A stretch of DNA of 64,000 nucleotides from Caulobacterales bacterium (GTDB lineage: Bacteria > Pseudomonadota > Alphaproteobacteria > Caulobacterales > Aquidulcibacteraceae): NCBI GenBank assembly GCA_017303355.1, contig JAFLCU010000004.1, positions 186,001 to 250,000 on the forward strand, written 5' to 3'. The notes beneath the pieces were generated by a model. The model saw only the letters and a program-made list of their open reading frames with translations. It had not been told where the DNA came from and did no database searches. Each line of letters opens with the position of its first letter. Within the stretch, counting starts at the first letter, position 1. Position numbers and translations under genes: made by a program. Shown piece by piece: positions 54,748 through 62,506 of the stretch.

Positions 54748-55914
54748 TTAGACTACTTCCACCGCAGCCAGCGGCATGCCCGTCGCAAAAGCGCGCGGCT
54801 TTTCCTTCGGCAGCGCCAGCATGCGCTCGATCGCCAGCTTCGCGCGCACGCGCACGTCTTCCGGGATCGTCACCTCGGTCTTCATCTCGGCCAGCGAGTC
54901 ATGGATCGCTTCGAGCGTGATGCGCTTCATGTGCGGGCAGAGATTGCACGGGCGGATGAAGTCCACGTCCGGCGCATTGGCCGCGACGTTGTCGCTCATC
55001 GAGCATTCGGTGAGCAGCACCACTTTGCCAGGACGCTTCTCTTCCACATACGCCTGCAGCGCCGCCGTCGAGCCAGCGTAATCCGCCGCCGCCATCACAT
55101 CGGGCGGGCATTCCGGGTGCGCGAGCACGACGAGGCCCGGGTGCGCGGCGCGGAGTTCGCTGATGTCTTCGGCCGTAAAGCGCTCATGCACTTCGCAGCG
55201 GCCATGCCAGGCGATGATCTTGATGCCGGTCTGTGCGGCGACGTTCTTGGCCAGATATTCGTCGGGCAACAGGATCACGCGATCGACGCCCCATTCGCGC
55301 GCGGCCCATTCAACCACGGCGGCGGCGTTCGACGAGGTGCAGCACACATCGCTCTCGGCTTTCACATCGGCCGACGTGTTCACGTAGGTTACAACCGGCA
55401 GGCCCGGGAAGCGCTCTTTGATCAAGCGCACGTCCGCGCCGGTGATCGAAGCGGCGAGCGAGCAGCCCGCGCGCATGTCTGGGATCAGCACGGTCTTTTC
55501 CGGCGCGAGGATTTTCGAGGTCTCGGCCATGAAGTGCACGCCGGCTTGGACGATCACTTCGGCGTCAGTCTCCACCGCTTCGCGCGCCAATTGCAGCGAG
55601 TCGCCTTTGAAATCGCCGACACAGTGGAAAATCTCGGCGGTCATGTAATTGTGCGCCAAGATCACCGCGTTCTTCTCGCGCTTCATCTTGTTGATGGCCG
55701 AGATCAGCGGCGCATAGGCCGGCCATTCCACTCCAGGGATGACGTGCTTCACGCGCTCATAGAGCGGGGCGGTCTCCGCCTGGATTTCAGGCGTGTAGGC
55801 CAAGCCACGGGCAGAGGCGGCGTTGAGCGCGCCCCATTGGCCGTGGATGGCGCGCGGGTCGCAGCCCGAGCCTTCGCCGGTCGTGGTAAGGGGAGCGTCA
55901 ATAATGCGGGCCAT
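54748..55914 (-). CDS. nadA: Quinolinate synthase A
   Basis: 388 residues from the ATG at 55912-55914, with GGGAGG upstream; an ATG at 55965 lies within the operator region. [57 protein letters not shown], and [13 protein letters not shown] (Cys323, Cys326) match NadA, which holds a [4Fe-4S] cluster and makes quinolinate from iminoaspartate and dihydroxyacetone phosphate. First gene of nadABC; two palindromic sites upstream suggest repression by a Nudix-winged-helix regulator. Confidence 0.95.
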   Translation of the reverse strand: MARIIDAPLTTTGEGSGCDPRAIHGQWGALNAASARGLAYTPEIQAETAPLYERVKHVIPGVEWPAYAPLISAINKMKREKNAVILAHNYMTAEIFHCVGDFKGDSLQLAREAVETDAEVIVQAGVHFMAETSKILAPEKTVLIPDMRAGCSLAASITGADVRLIKERFPGLPVVTYVNTSADVKAESDVCCTSSNAAAVVEWAAREWGVDRVILLPDEYLAKNVAAQTGIKIIAWHGRCEVHERFTAEDISELRAAHPGLVVLAHPECPPDVMAAADYAGSTAALQAYVEEKRPGKVVLLTECSMSDNVAANAPDVDFIRPCNLCPHMKRITLEAIHDSLAEMKTEVTIPEDVRVRAKLAIERMLALPKEKPRAFATGMPLAAVEVV

Positions 55915-55949
55915 GTTCGGCCTCCCTGCGCCCTGGACTGGGCGACTTG

Positions 55950-55964
55950 TGCTCAATCGGAGCA
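55950..55964. promoter_or_regulatory. nadA operator site 1 (TGCTC-N5-GAGCA)
   Basis: TGCTCAATCGGAGCA, perfect 5-bp arms, followed on the top strand by TATATA. On the nadA strand the site directly abuts a TATATAT sequence that could be the -10 box, with TTTCAA about 17 bases further up. A bound repressor would block the promoter. Confidence 0.65.
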
Positions 55965-56007
55965 TATATAGTGTGGATTGAAACGCCAGGAAGGCCCCAA
56001 ACCACCC

Positions 56008-56028
56008 TTATGCTTCAAATGAGCATAA
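56008..56028. promoter_or_regulatory. nadA operator site 2 (TGCTT-N5-GAGCA)
   Basis: TTATGCTTCAAATGAGCATAA contains the same arms and spacing as site 1 with one mismatch, and has extended TTATGCT/AGCATAA symmetry. It is centred 61 bases from site 1, about six helical turns, a spacing that would suit cooperative binding. Confidence 0.65.
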
Positions 56029-56165
56029 CCATATTGACGTTACTCCCAGGAATTTCGCCATGCAAGCGCTTGTTGAGCTTTTGCGACGCCAGGCCGCCCG
56101 CAGCGGTTCCCGGCTGAAGCAAACGCCCGAACGCGCTAAAATGGCGCGCCGCTCGGAGAATCCCC

Positions 56166-57344
56166 ATGCATCGTCGTTTCGTCCTGGTCGCCGCCGCGCT
56201 GACGCTCGCGGCCTGCGCCACCACGACGCCTCCGGAAACGCGGCCCCAACCCGAAACGCCCTTTGCGCTGCAGCCCGCGGATTTCTCCGACATCCCCGAT
56301 TGGCGCAGCTCCGATCTCGCGCCGGCCTTGCTGGCGTTCCAGCGCGCGTGTGATGGCCGCCGCGCCCGCGCGCTTGATGCAAGCCTGCCGGGCGGCGGGC
56401 GCTATGGCGGCACGGTCGGCAATTGGGCGCCGGCATGTGCTGCCGCGCAAAGTGTGGCGCCCGGCGGCGAGCGCGCTTTCTTCGAAGCGAACTTCACGCC
56501 CTACGTGGTGCGCGGGCCGGGCGAAGCGCGGCTCACTGCCTATTACGAACCGATCATCGAAGCGCGGCGTTTTCCGGATGCGCAATTCTCCGCGCCGCTC
56601 GTGCGCCGTCCCGGAGATATGGTCAGCGTCAACATCGCCGCGTTCGCTGAAGCGCATGACAACGAAGCGTTGCGCGGCGCGCCGCGCGCGCTGACCGGCC
56701 AACTTGTCGGCAACGAGGTGCGGCCTTATCCGCGCCGCGAAGACCTCAACCTTGCGCCAGACCAAGCGTTTGCGTGGGCCAATCCCATCGATGTTTATAA
56801 TCTGCAAATTCAAGGCTCGGGGCGCATCGCCTTTCCCGATGGCGCGCAATCGCGCGCGGCTTATGCGGCGCAGAACGGCTATCGCTGGCGCTCCGCGCTT
56901 GGCGCCCTGCGCGATAGCGGCGAATTGCAGGGCGGCGCCACGTGGGCGAATTTCAAAGCCTGGAGCGCCGCGCGTGGGCCCGAAGCGACGCGCGCGGCGC
57001 TGAACGCCGATCCTTCTTATGTATTCTTTCAGGAGGAACCAATCACTGATCCGGGCGCGGGCCCGAATGGCGCCGCGGGCGTGCCGCTGACGCCGCTCGG
57101 CTCGATTGCGGTTGATCCAGCGTATCATCCCTATGGCGCGGTTGTTTTTGTGGACGGCCAATATGATGGCCAACCCTTCCGTCGCTTGCTCGTCGCGCAA
57201 GATACGGGCGGGGCGATCCGGCGCGGGCCGCTACGCGGCGATGTGTTCTTCGGCTCGGGGCCAGAGGCCGGGCAGGGCGCCGAGCGCATGAACGCGCCGG
57301 CGCGCTGGTGGACGCTGTTGCCGCGCGGCGTTGCGGTGTCCTGA
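56166..57344 (+). CDS. mltA: Membrane-bound lytic murein transglycosylase A
   Basis: 392 residues. Lipoprotein signal MHRRFVLVAAALTLAAC (Cys17), MltA domain (about 110-270: FFEANFTPYVVRG, LTAYYEPIIEA, YNLQIQGSGRI), and the C-terminal 3D domain with AYHPYGAVVFVD, LLVAQDTGGAI and GDVFFGSG carrying the catalytic Asp. It cleaves glycan strands of peptidoglycan to form 1,6-anhydroMurNAc at the outer membrane inner face. It is divergent from nadA and overlaps the next gene (TGATG). Confidence 0.95.
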   Translation: MHRRFVLVAAALTLAACATTTPPETRPQPETPFALQPADFSDIPDWRSSDLAPALLAFQRACDGRRARALDASLPGGGRYGGTVGNWAPACAAAQSVAPGGERAFFEANFTPYVVRGPGEARLTAYYEPIIEARRFPDAQFSAPLVRRPGDMVSVNIAAFAEAHDNEALRGAPRALTGQLVGNEVRPYPRREDLNLAPDQAFAWANPIDVYNLQIQGSGRIAFPDGAQSRAAYAAQNGYRWRSALGALRDSGELQGGATWANFKAWSAARGPEATRAALNADPSYVFFQEEPITDPGAGPNGAAGVPLTPLGSIAVDPAYHPYGAVVFVDGQYDGQPFRRLLVAQDTGGAIRRGPLRGDVFFGSGPEAGQGAERMNAPARWWTLLPRGVAVS

Positions 57345-57583
57345 TGCGCGCGGAGTGGAAGTACATAGTCTATCGCGACGCCGAAGGCGAAGAGGTGATC
57401 GTCACCTTCAATCAAAGCACCATCCACGCCGATTACGCCGACCAGCACCACATCGCCCGGGCGCAAATCGTCTCCGCCGGGTTCGTCACGAGCGAAAAGG
57501 CGTGCTTCGGCGCTTCAACATCGTTGCATGTGTCGAGCCGGCCAGCGCGCGATACCGCACTGCTGCGCGGCTTGGCGGATTGA
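57344..57583 (+). CDS. Small protein of unknown function, coupled to mltA
   Basis: 79 residues from an ATG that overlaps the mltA stop. It opens MRAEWKYIVYRDAEGEEVIVTF with a strand-rich half (HADYADQHHIARAQIVSAG), then a Ser/Arg-rich C terminus. There is no signal or membrane segment, so it should be cytoplasmic. The family resembles a short DUF often found beside mltA or smr genes in alphaproteobacteria, but I cannot name it. Confidence 0.7.
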   Translation: MRAEWKYIVYRDAEGEEVIVTFNQSTIHADYADQHHIARAQIVSAGFVTSEKACFGASTSLHVSSRPARDTALLRGLAD

Positions 57584-57658
57584 ACGCGGCTGTTCAGCCG
57601 CCGTTCAGTTGCGAGAATGAACGTTGCGCGCGGGGCGCGCGGCCAAGGACTTGGGCGA

Positions 57659-58333
57659 ATGCTGCGGCTATTGGCGATTTCTCTGGCGGCGACCACGGCG
57701 CTCGCAGGTTGCGCGGTCAGCAACACGTCCTATCCGCGCACCGCGCCGATTTATCTGCCGCCAACGTCAACCACGCCGCAAAGCCCCAGCACTTACGCAT
57801 CCGTACCGCGCGCGGTGCTGCACAGTGAATTGTTCGCGTGCGGCAATTGGGGCGCGAATATCGGTGAGATCGGCGCGCGTGGTGAGGCTGTTGGCTACAC
57901 GCCTTACATCTACACGCCCGCCGGCGCGCTGCTGCGCAATCCGACGGAGCGCGCCTGCTTGTCGTCTGGCTTTGGCTGGCGCGGCGCGGCCGAAGGCGGC
58001 GGGCGTTTACACAATGGCCTCGACCTCGCCAATCGCGAGGGCGGCTACATCTACGCCGCCGGTGACGGCTGGATCGATTTCGCTGCCTATCGCGGCGGCT
58101 ATGGCTTGGTGGTTGAGATCGAACACGAGCACGGCGTGCGCACGCTCTATGCGCACCTCGCCGAGATCGATCCGTCGCTTGAGAAGGGCGACATGGTGGC
58201 CGCGGGCCAGCCGATCGGCCGCATGGGCATGACAGGCAACGCCACCGGCGTGCACCTGCACTATGAGGTCACCGTCGATGACCTGCTCGTCGATCCGCTG
58301 AATTACGGGACCGAACCGTCGCCCGTGCTTTAA
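57659..58333 (+). CDS. M23 (LytM-type) peptidase lipoprotein
   Basis: 224 residues from the ATG at 57659 (MLRLLAISLAATTALAGC, Cys18 lipidated); an in-frame ATG at 57617 would add 14 residues before the signal. The M23 domain has all zinc and catalytic residues: His118 and Asp122 (HNGLD), His199 and His201 (GVHLHYE). It should cleave peptidoglycan cross-bridges in the periplasm, alongside MltA encoded just upstream. The stop overlaps the stop of the convergent kinase gene within the shared TTAA (58330-58333). Confidence 0.92.
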   Translation: MLRLLAISLAATTALAGCAVSNTSYPRTAPIYLPPTSTTPQSPSTYASVPRAVLHSELFACGNWGANIGEIGARGEAVGYTPYIYTPAGALLRNPTERACLSSGFGWRGAAEGGGRLHNGLDLANREGGYIYAAGDGWIDFAAYRGGYGLVVEIEHEHGVRTLYAHLAEIDPSLEKGDMVAAGQPIGRMGMTGNATGVHLHYEVTVDDLLVDPLNYGTEPSPVL

Positions 58334-59712
58334 GCCGGCCCCGCATCCACATGCAGCGTGAAGGTCGAGCCGATGCCTGGCGTGCTCTGGCATGTCACGT
58401 CGCCGCCCATCAGCCGTGCGAGGCGCTGCACGAGCGTGAGTCCCAGGCCAGCGCCCTCGTAGCGGCGCGCTTCGTGGTCTTCCACCTGCACGAACGGCTC
58501 GAAGATGCGCGCTTGCTGTTCGGCCGAAATGCCGATGCCGGTATCGGTGATCTCGAACACCAAACGCGCGCGGCCGCCATCGCTCGTCCGCGACGCGGCA
58601 ATGCGAATTTCGCCATTCTGCGTGAACTTGGCGGCGTTCGCGACGATCTGCATCAACGCCTGATGCAGGCGCATGTGGTCGATATCCGCTTCGCCCAGGG
58701 GCGTTGTTTCGCTGACTCGGAGCGTATTGTTGTTCCTCGCCGCGAGCGGCGCGGCGGCGGCGCGCAATTGCGTGAGCACGATGGCCGCGTCCACGCGCTC
58801 GCGCTGCAGCGCGGTTGAGCCCGTCTCCAGTTTGGAGAGATCGAGAATGGCGTCGATGGCGCCCAGCAATTGGCCCGCGGACTCGCGGATCTTGCGCGCA
58901 TCGTCGGCCAACGGCTCTTGCGCGCCCGCGGTTTCCTCCTCGATCAGCTCCGCGTAGCCGATCACCGCGTTGAGTGGCGTGCGCAATTCATGGCTCATCG
59001 TCGCCAAGAATTGCGACTTGGCGGCGTTGGCTTGTTCCGCCGACAGGCGCGCGGCCGCATGCTTGGCTAGCAGGCTCAGCAGCACGCGACGGTCATAGCC
59101 GAACAAGCCGGCCGCGATCATGAGCCCGGTGAGCACCATCACGCCGGTGATCGCCGTGGTGGTGAAGCCCGCGGCGGTGAACGGCGCGATCAGCGCGCAC
59201 GTCGCCAGCGGCACGACGCACGAAAGCAACATCCAGCGATGGCTGGAGAAATAGACGAACGCATGGTTGGCCGAGCCGCACACCCACGCCGTCGCCACGA
59301 CCATGCCGAGCGCGGTGTTGGTCGACCACGCCACCGCCGAAAACAGCGTGTAGGCGCTCGCGCCCACGAAATGGATCGCGGCCAGCGCCACAAAGCCGCG
59401 CTCTTGCGAGCGCGCGGCGATAGGCAACAGAATCTTGTTCTCAAGCCAGATGCGGAGCAACAGCTCCCAAACGATCAGGAACCCGACCCAGCCGAGCAAA
59501 AACCCAATCGGCATCACGCTGGTAGAGACGATGGCGATCAGCACCGCGAAGGTGATGCGCGGCCATGTGCCTTTGCGGATCGCGCCGGCCACGTCCAGCA
59601 CCGAAAGCGCGCCCCCGATCGAACTGGCCTTGAACGCCAACAAGGCGGGGTCGGATGGATCGCGAAGCGGGCGGCCGAAGGGCGGGATCGGCGGCAGGGC
59701 GGTCGTCGTCAT
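58330..59712 (-). CDS. Sensor histidine kinase with multi-pass membrane sensor
   Basis: 460 residues from the ATG at 59710-59712 (MTTTALPPIPPFG); the frame is open to 59778, but that would start at a weaker GTG-type codon. About six membrane helices (residues 45-205) form an N-terminal sensor without large loops, followed by HisKA with MSHELRTPLN and HATPase with N box (MQIVANAAKF), DTGIGI and GAGLGLTLVQRL. There is no receiver domain and no response regulator gene next to it. It shows the PDZ-free architecture of energy- or envelope-sensing kinases. Confidence 0.9.
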   Translation of the reverse strand: MTTTALPPIPPFGRPLRDPSDPALLAFKASSIGGALSVLDVAGAIRKGTWPRITFAVLIAIVSTSVMPIGFLLGWVGFLIVWELLLRIWLENKILLPIAARSQERGFVALAAIHFVGASAYTLFSAVAWSTNTALGMVVATAWVCGSANHAFVYFSSHRWMLLSCVVPLATCALIAPFTAAGFTTTAITGVMVLTGLMIAAGLFGYDRRVLLSLLAKHAAARLSAEQANAAKSQFLATMSHELRTPLNAVIGYAELIEEETAGAQEPLADDARKIRESAGQLLGAIDAILDLSKLETGSTALQRERVDAAIVLTQLRAAAAPLAARNNNTLRVSETTPLGEADIDHMRLHQALMQIVANAAKFTQNGEIRIAASRTSDGGRARLVFEITDTGIGISAEQQARIFEPFVQVEDHEARRYEGAGLGLTLVQRLARLMGGDVTCQSTPGIGSTFTLHVDAGPA

Positions 59713-59805
59713 GCGCTCGCTCGTGTGCAGCGCCGGCCCTTCGCCGAGTCGCGTAGCAATGAATACGCACGCGACCATGCGGATTGGTTAACGTGCTGCG
59801 TTTTC

Positions 59806-60795
59806 TCAGTCGCCGCGTGGCGCGGGCACATGCACGCCGCCGACCGGGCGCTCGCTCAATGCGGCGCGGCGGCAGCGGAAGAGCTCGGCTGGGCGCCCGC
59901 CAGCGCTAGCGTCGAATTCGCCGGTGCCCTCGACAAGCCCGGTGCGATCCAGCAGGCGGCGGAAATTCTGTTTGTGCAGTTCAAGCCCGGCGATCGCTTC
60001 AACGACGCGTTGCAGATGCAGCAGTGTAAAAAGATCGGGCGCCAGTTCGAAGATCACCGGGCGGTATTTTATCTTCGCGCGCAGGCGCCCGATCGCGGTC
60101 GCGAGAATGCGGCGGTGATCCGAACTCATCGGTTCGCCCAAGCCGCGCGCGGCGGCGATGGCCGGTGTTTCCTTGCCTTCAAAGCGCGCCCGATCACGCG
60201 CCGCCTCCGGCGCGAGGCCCGCTTCATAGAGCAGCTCGTAGCGCTCCAGCGCGCGTTCCTCGTTCCACACCGCGCCATTGAGTGCGAACGCCAGCCGCGT
60301 CCGCGCGCGCCGCTGGTTTGCGATCGCCGTGTCTTGCTCGGTTTGCGCCCATGCGCGCAGCTTCGGCGCGATCACGTCATCGATCAACGCGGGCCGGCCC
60401 TCGCGCCAATCTTCCCACGGAAAGAAATCATACCAGGAGCGCCAACGCGCGCCGGCGCGATCGAGCACCGCGCGCGATGGCGTCAGCGCCAGATACGAAA
60501 TCGAGATCACGCGATCGGGGCCGGCGCCCTTGATGTCCGCCAGCGGCGCTTCGCGCCCGCGATCGCCGAATGTGTAGAGCTGTTCGACATAACCAATATC
60601 AAAACCGGTCTGCTCCTGCACCCAGCCGCGCAGCGAAAGCTCCAGCGTGCGGTCTCCGGCCGGATCGAACGGACCAAACGGCAACCCGCCCGTATCAGCG
60701 TCGGCTTCGCGCGTGACGACGACATACGGCGCATCCTCCGTCACCGCGACGATGACGGCGGACAAGCCAATGACGACGCGCGGCGCAAGGCTCAT
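59806..60795 (-). CDS. Nudix-like protein with NrtR/NadQ-type winged helix (predicted NAD regulator)
   Basis: 329 residues from the ATG at 60793-60795. The N-terminal half is a Nudix fold (VVIGLSAVIVAVTEDAPYVV), but the Nudix box is degenerate: RGWVQEQTGF (56-65) lacks the first and one later catalytic Glu, so hydrolysis is unlikely. The C-terminal ~80 residues (FTLLHLQRVVEAIAGLELHK, then QNFRRLLDRTGLVEGTG and GRPAELFRC) match the winged helix of NrtR regulators. NrtR/NadQ proteins repress NAD biosynthesis genes and sense ADP-ribose or related nucleotides. nadCBA with palindromic sites lies about 4 kb away. The start overlaps the phosphatase stop. Confidence 0.85.
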   Translation of the reverse strand: MSLAPRVVIGLSAVIVAVTEDAPYVVVTREADADTGGLPFGPFDPAGDRTLELSLRGWVQEQTGFDIGYVEQLYTFGDRGREAPLADIKGAGPDRVISISYLALTPSRAVLDRAGARWRSWYDFFPWEDWREGRPALIDDVIAPKLRAWAQTEQDTAIANQRRARTRLAFALNGAVWNEERALERYELLYEAGLAPEAARDRARFEGKETPAIAAARGLGEPMSSDHRRILATAIGRLRAKIKYRPVIFELAPDLFTLLHLQRVVEAIAGLELHKQNFRRLLDRTGLVEGTGEFDASAGGRPAELFRCRRAALSERPVGGVHVPAPRGD

Positions 60796-61316
60796 GCGCC
60801 AAACCGCGCGGCGATCAGGAAGGGTTTGGCTTCGCCCACCTCCGACCAGTGCGGTCCGCGCTCGATCTTGTCGATCGCGCGCGACATGCGGCCGCTGCGG
60901 CCAAGCTCGGCGTCCGCGAGCGCGATGAAGCGGCGGTTGGGGCTGGCCGTCGAAGACGCCGCGCGCAAGGCGAGCGCGATCTCTTCTTCGTCGGCGTTTG
61001 GATTGTGCGCGCACGCCGTGATGAAGGCGGTCGCGGTCGAGCGGCTGATCCCTGCATAGCAATGGATCAGGATCGGCACATCGCGACCCCAAAGGCCGAC
61101 GAAATCGAGGATGTCGCGCATGCGCCGGTCGCAGAGCGCGTCCATGCCATCGGCCTCCGCTTCGATGTCGTGAATCGGCATGCGCAAATGGCGCTCGTCA
61201 TAGCCGGGCAACACCGGAAAATTCGTGCCGGGATCGAGCAGGCTGACGACGTGTGAGGGCTTCTGTTCGCGCGCGATTTCGGGCGCGCGGGAGAGGGGGC
61301 AAACGATGATGGACAT
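60792..61316 (-). CDS. Dual-specificity/tyrosine phosphatase-like protein (CX5R)
   Basis: 174 residues. The P-loop is HCYAGISRST, Cys86 and Arg92; KPSHVVSLLDPG and HLRMPIHDIEA are conserved elements of a family of small cytoplasmic phosphatases in alphaproteobacteria. Substrate unknown. Its start is 9 bases after the HD hydrolase stop, and its stop overlaps the Nudix-winged-helix gene (ATGA), so the three genes form a cluster that is likely co-expressed. Confidence 0.87.
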   Translation of the reverse strand: MSIIVCPLSRAPEIAREQKPSHVVSLLDPGTNFPVLPGYDERHLRMPIHDIEAEADGMDALCDRRMRDILDFVGLWGRDVPILIHCYAGISRSTATAFITACAHNPNADEEEIALALRAASSTASPNRRFIALADAELGRSGRMSRAIDKIERGPHWSEVGEAKPFLIAARFGA

Positions 61317-61325
61317 AAGTCTATT

Positions 61326-61946
61326 CTAGGCTGGTTCGACCAATGACCGGAAGCGCTTCACAAAAGCTTCCTGCACTTGGCCCGTCGGCAAAGGCGTCAA
61401 TTTGAACTTGATCGTGCGCGGCGGCGCGCCGAAGAAGCGCTTGGCCTCGGCTTCGGTGAAGCCCGCCAGCTGTGTCGCCTCGAAATAGGCGCAGATGATG
61501 TCAGCCCGCTTGATGACGCCCTTCACCGCGGCTGGCGGATGCGCGGGCAGGCCGAAGCGCAGATGCACCGCTGCTTCCAGTTTCGCCTCGAACGCCTTGT
61601 AGTCGATGCCGAGTGCGGCCTTGAACGGGCTGATCATATCGCCGATCACGTATTCTGGCGCGTCGTGCAGCAGCGCCATCAGGCGGCGTGACCTGTCCCA
61701 TTCCGGCGCGAGCTTGCGGCAAATCTCTTCGACGATCATCGAATGCTGCGCCACCGAGAATGCGTGCGCGCCGATCGTCTGCCCGTTCCAGCGCGCCACG
61801 CGCGCAAGCCCGTGCGCGATGTCCTCGATCTCGATATCGAGCGGCGAGGGATCGAGCAGATCAAGGCGCCGCCCTGACAGCATACGCTGCCAGGCCCGCG
61901 GCGCCGGCGCTTGCTTGGTGACTGCCTTGCTCGGCGCGCGGGCCAT
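61326..61946 (-). CDS. HD-domain hydrolase (YfbR-like)
   Basis: 206 residues from the ATG at 61944-61946. The metal-binding His and Asp residues occur in HAFSVAQHS and LLHDAPEYVIGD, with the conserved KRADIICAYFEA later, as in YfbR-type 5'-nucleotidases and similar HD phosphohydrolases. The first ~25 residues (APSKAVTKQAPAPRAWQ) are basic and probably disordered. It may hydrolyse deoxynucleoside monophosphates. First gene of the leftward HD-phosphatase-Nudix cluster. Confidence 0.88.
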   Translation of the reverse strand: MARAPSKAVTKQAPAPRAWQRMLSGRRLDLLDPSPLDIEIEDIAHGLARVARWNGQTIGAHAFSVAQHSMIVEEICRKLAPEWDRSRRLMALLHDAPEYVIGDMISPFKAALGIDYKAFEAKLEAAVHLRFGLPAHPPAAVKGVIKRADIICAYFEATQLAGFTEAEAKRFFGAPPRTIKFKLTPLPTGQVQEAFVKRFRSLVEPA

Positions 61947-62025
61947 GGAACCTCTCGATTTGCGCAGACGCAATGTAGGTGCGTAAGCTGGGGGAGATAA
62001 GCGAGTTCGCCGTAAGGAGCATCCG

Positions 62026-62412
62026 ATGACCGCTCAGAAATTGGGCCTGACACGCATTATTCTTCGTTTGGGACGCAATCCGGACGCAGGATTCCCCGAC
62101 GGGAACGATGATTATGGCTACGTCATCCACGCCCCGCTCGATCTGAACGGCAAGCTGGACGCCGCCCTCTGGCGCGAAACCAAGGCGCATTGCACCGTGC
62201 GCCGTTTCCATCCGAGCGAAACGCCGGCCGATGGCTGGCTGCGCCATCGCGGCGACAATTGGTATGTCTGGTACGACGAAGCCGATGAAGGCCCGGAAGA
62301 GCCATTGTTCAAGCTTGGCGCCCACGAGTTGCGCGCCGGCGAATACGTCACGCTCCGCGAAGGCGATGGCGACGTGCTGACGTTTCGCGTGGCCGAGGCG
62401 ATACGCGTCTAG
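62026..62412 (+). CDS. Conserved-looking soluble protein of unknown function
   Basis: 128 residues, acidic, no signal or membrane segment. It has charged beta-rich segments: LTRIILRLGRNPDAGFPDGN, HAPLDLNGKLDAALWRE and WYVWYDEADEGPEEPLFKLG. The tail LREGDGDVLTFRVAEAIRV reads like a small barrel. The sequence is compatible with a real gene in codon use, but I do not recognise the family. It is divergent from the HD hydrolase, 79 bases away. Confidence 0.72.
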   Translation: MTAQKLGLTRIILRLGRNPDAGFPDGNDDYGYVIHAPLDLNGKLDAALWRETKAHCTVRRFHPSETPADGWLRHRGDNWYVWYDEADEGPEEPLFKLGAHELRAGEYVTLREGDGDVLTFRVAEAIRV

Positions 62413-62481
62413 GCGCAGCTGAAATCGCCTGACGCCAGGGCATGCGGCCCGAACCTTGCCGGCCGCGCGCCACGCCCTAAG

Positions 62482-62500
62482 CTCCCCTGATAAAGGGGAG
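62482..62500 (+). promoter_or_regulatory. Hairpin overlapping the Shine-Dalgarno of the MFS gene
   Basis: CTCCCCT (62482-62488), loop GATAA, AGGGGAG (62494-62500): the right arm is the Shine-Dalgarno of the TTG start at 62507. In the folded RNA the ribosome site would be masked, so translation may be thermally or ligand-controlled. Confidence 0.5.
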
Positions 62501-62506
62501 GACAAA

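Noticed and set aside
59239..61059. A 606-codon open frame on the plus strand across the kinase, Nudix and phosphatase genes.
   Set aside because: It crosses three well-supported minus-strand genes and has no coherent features.
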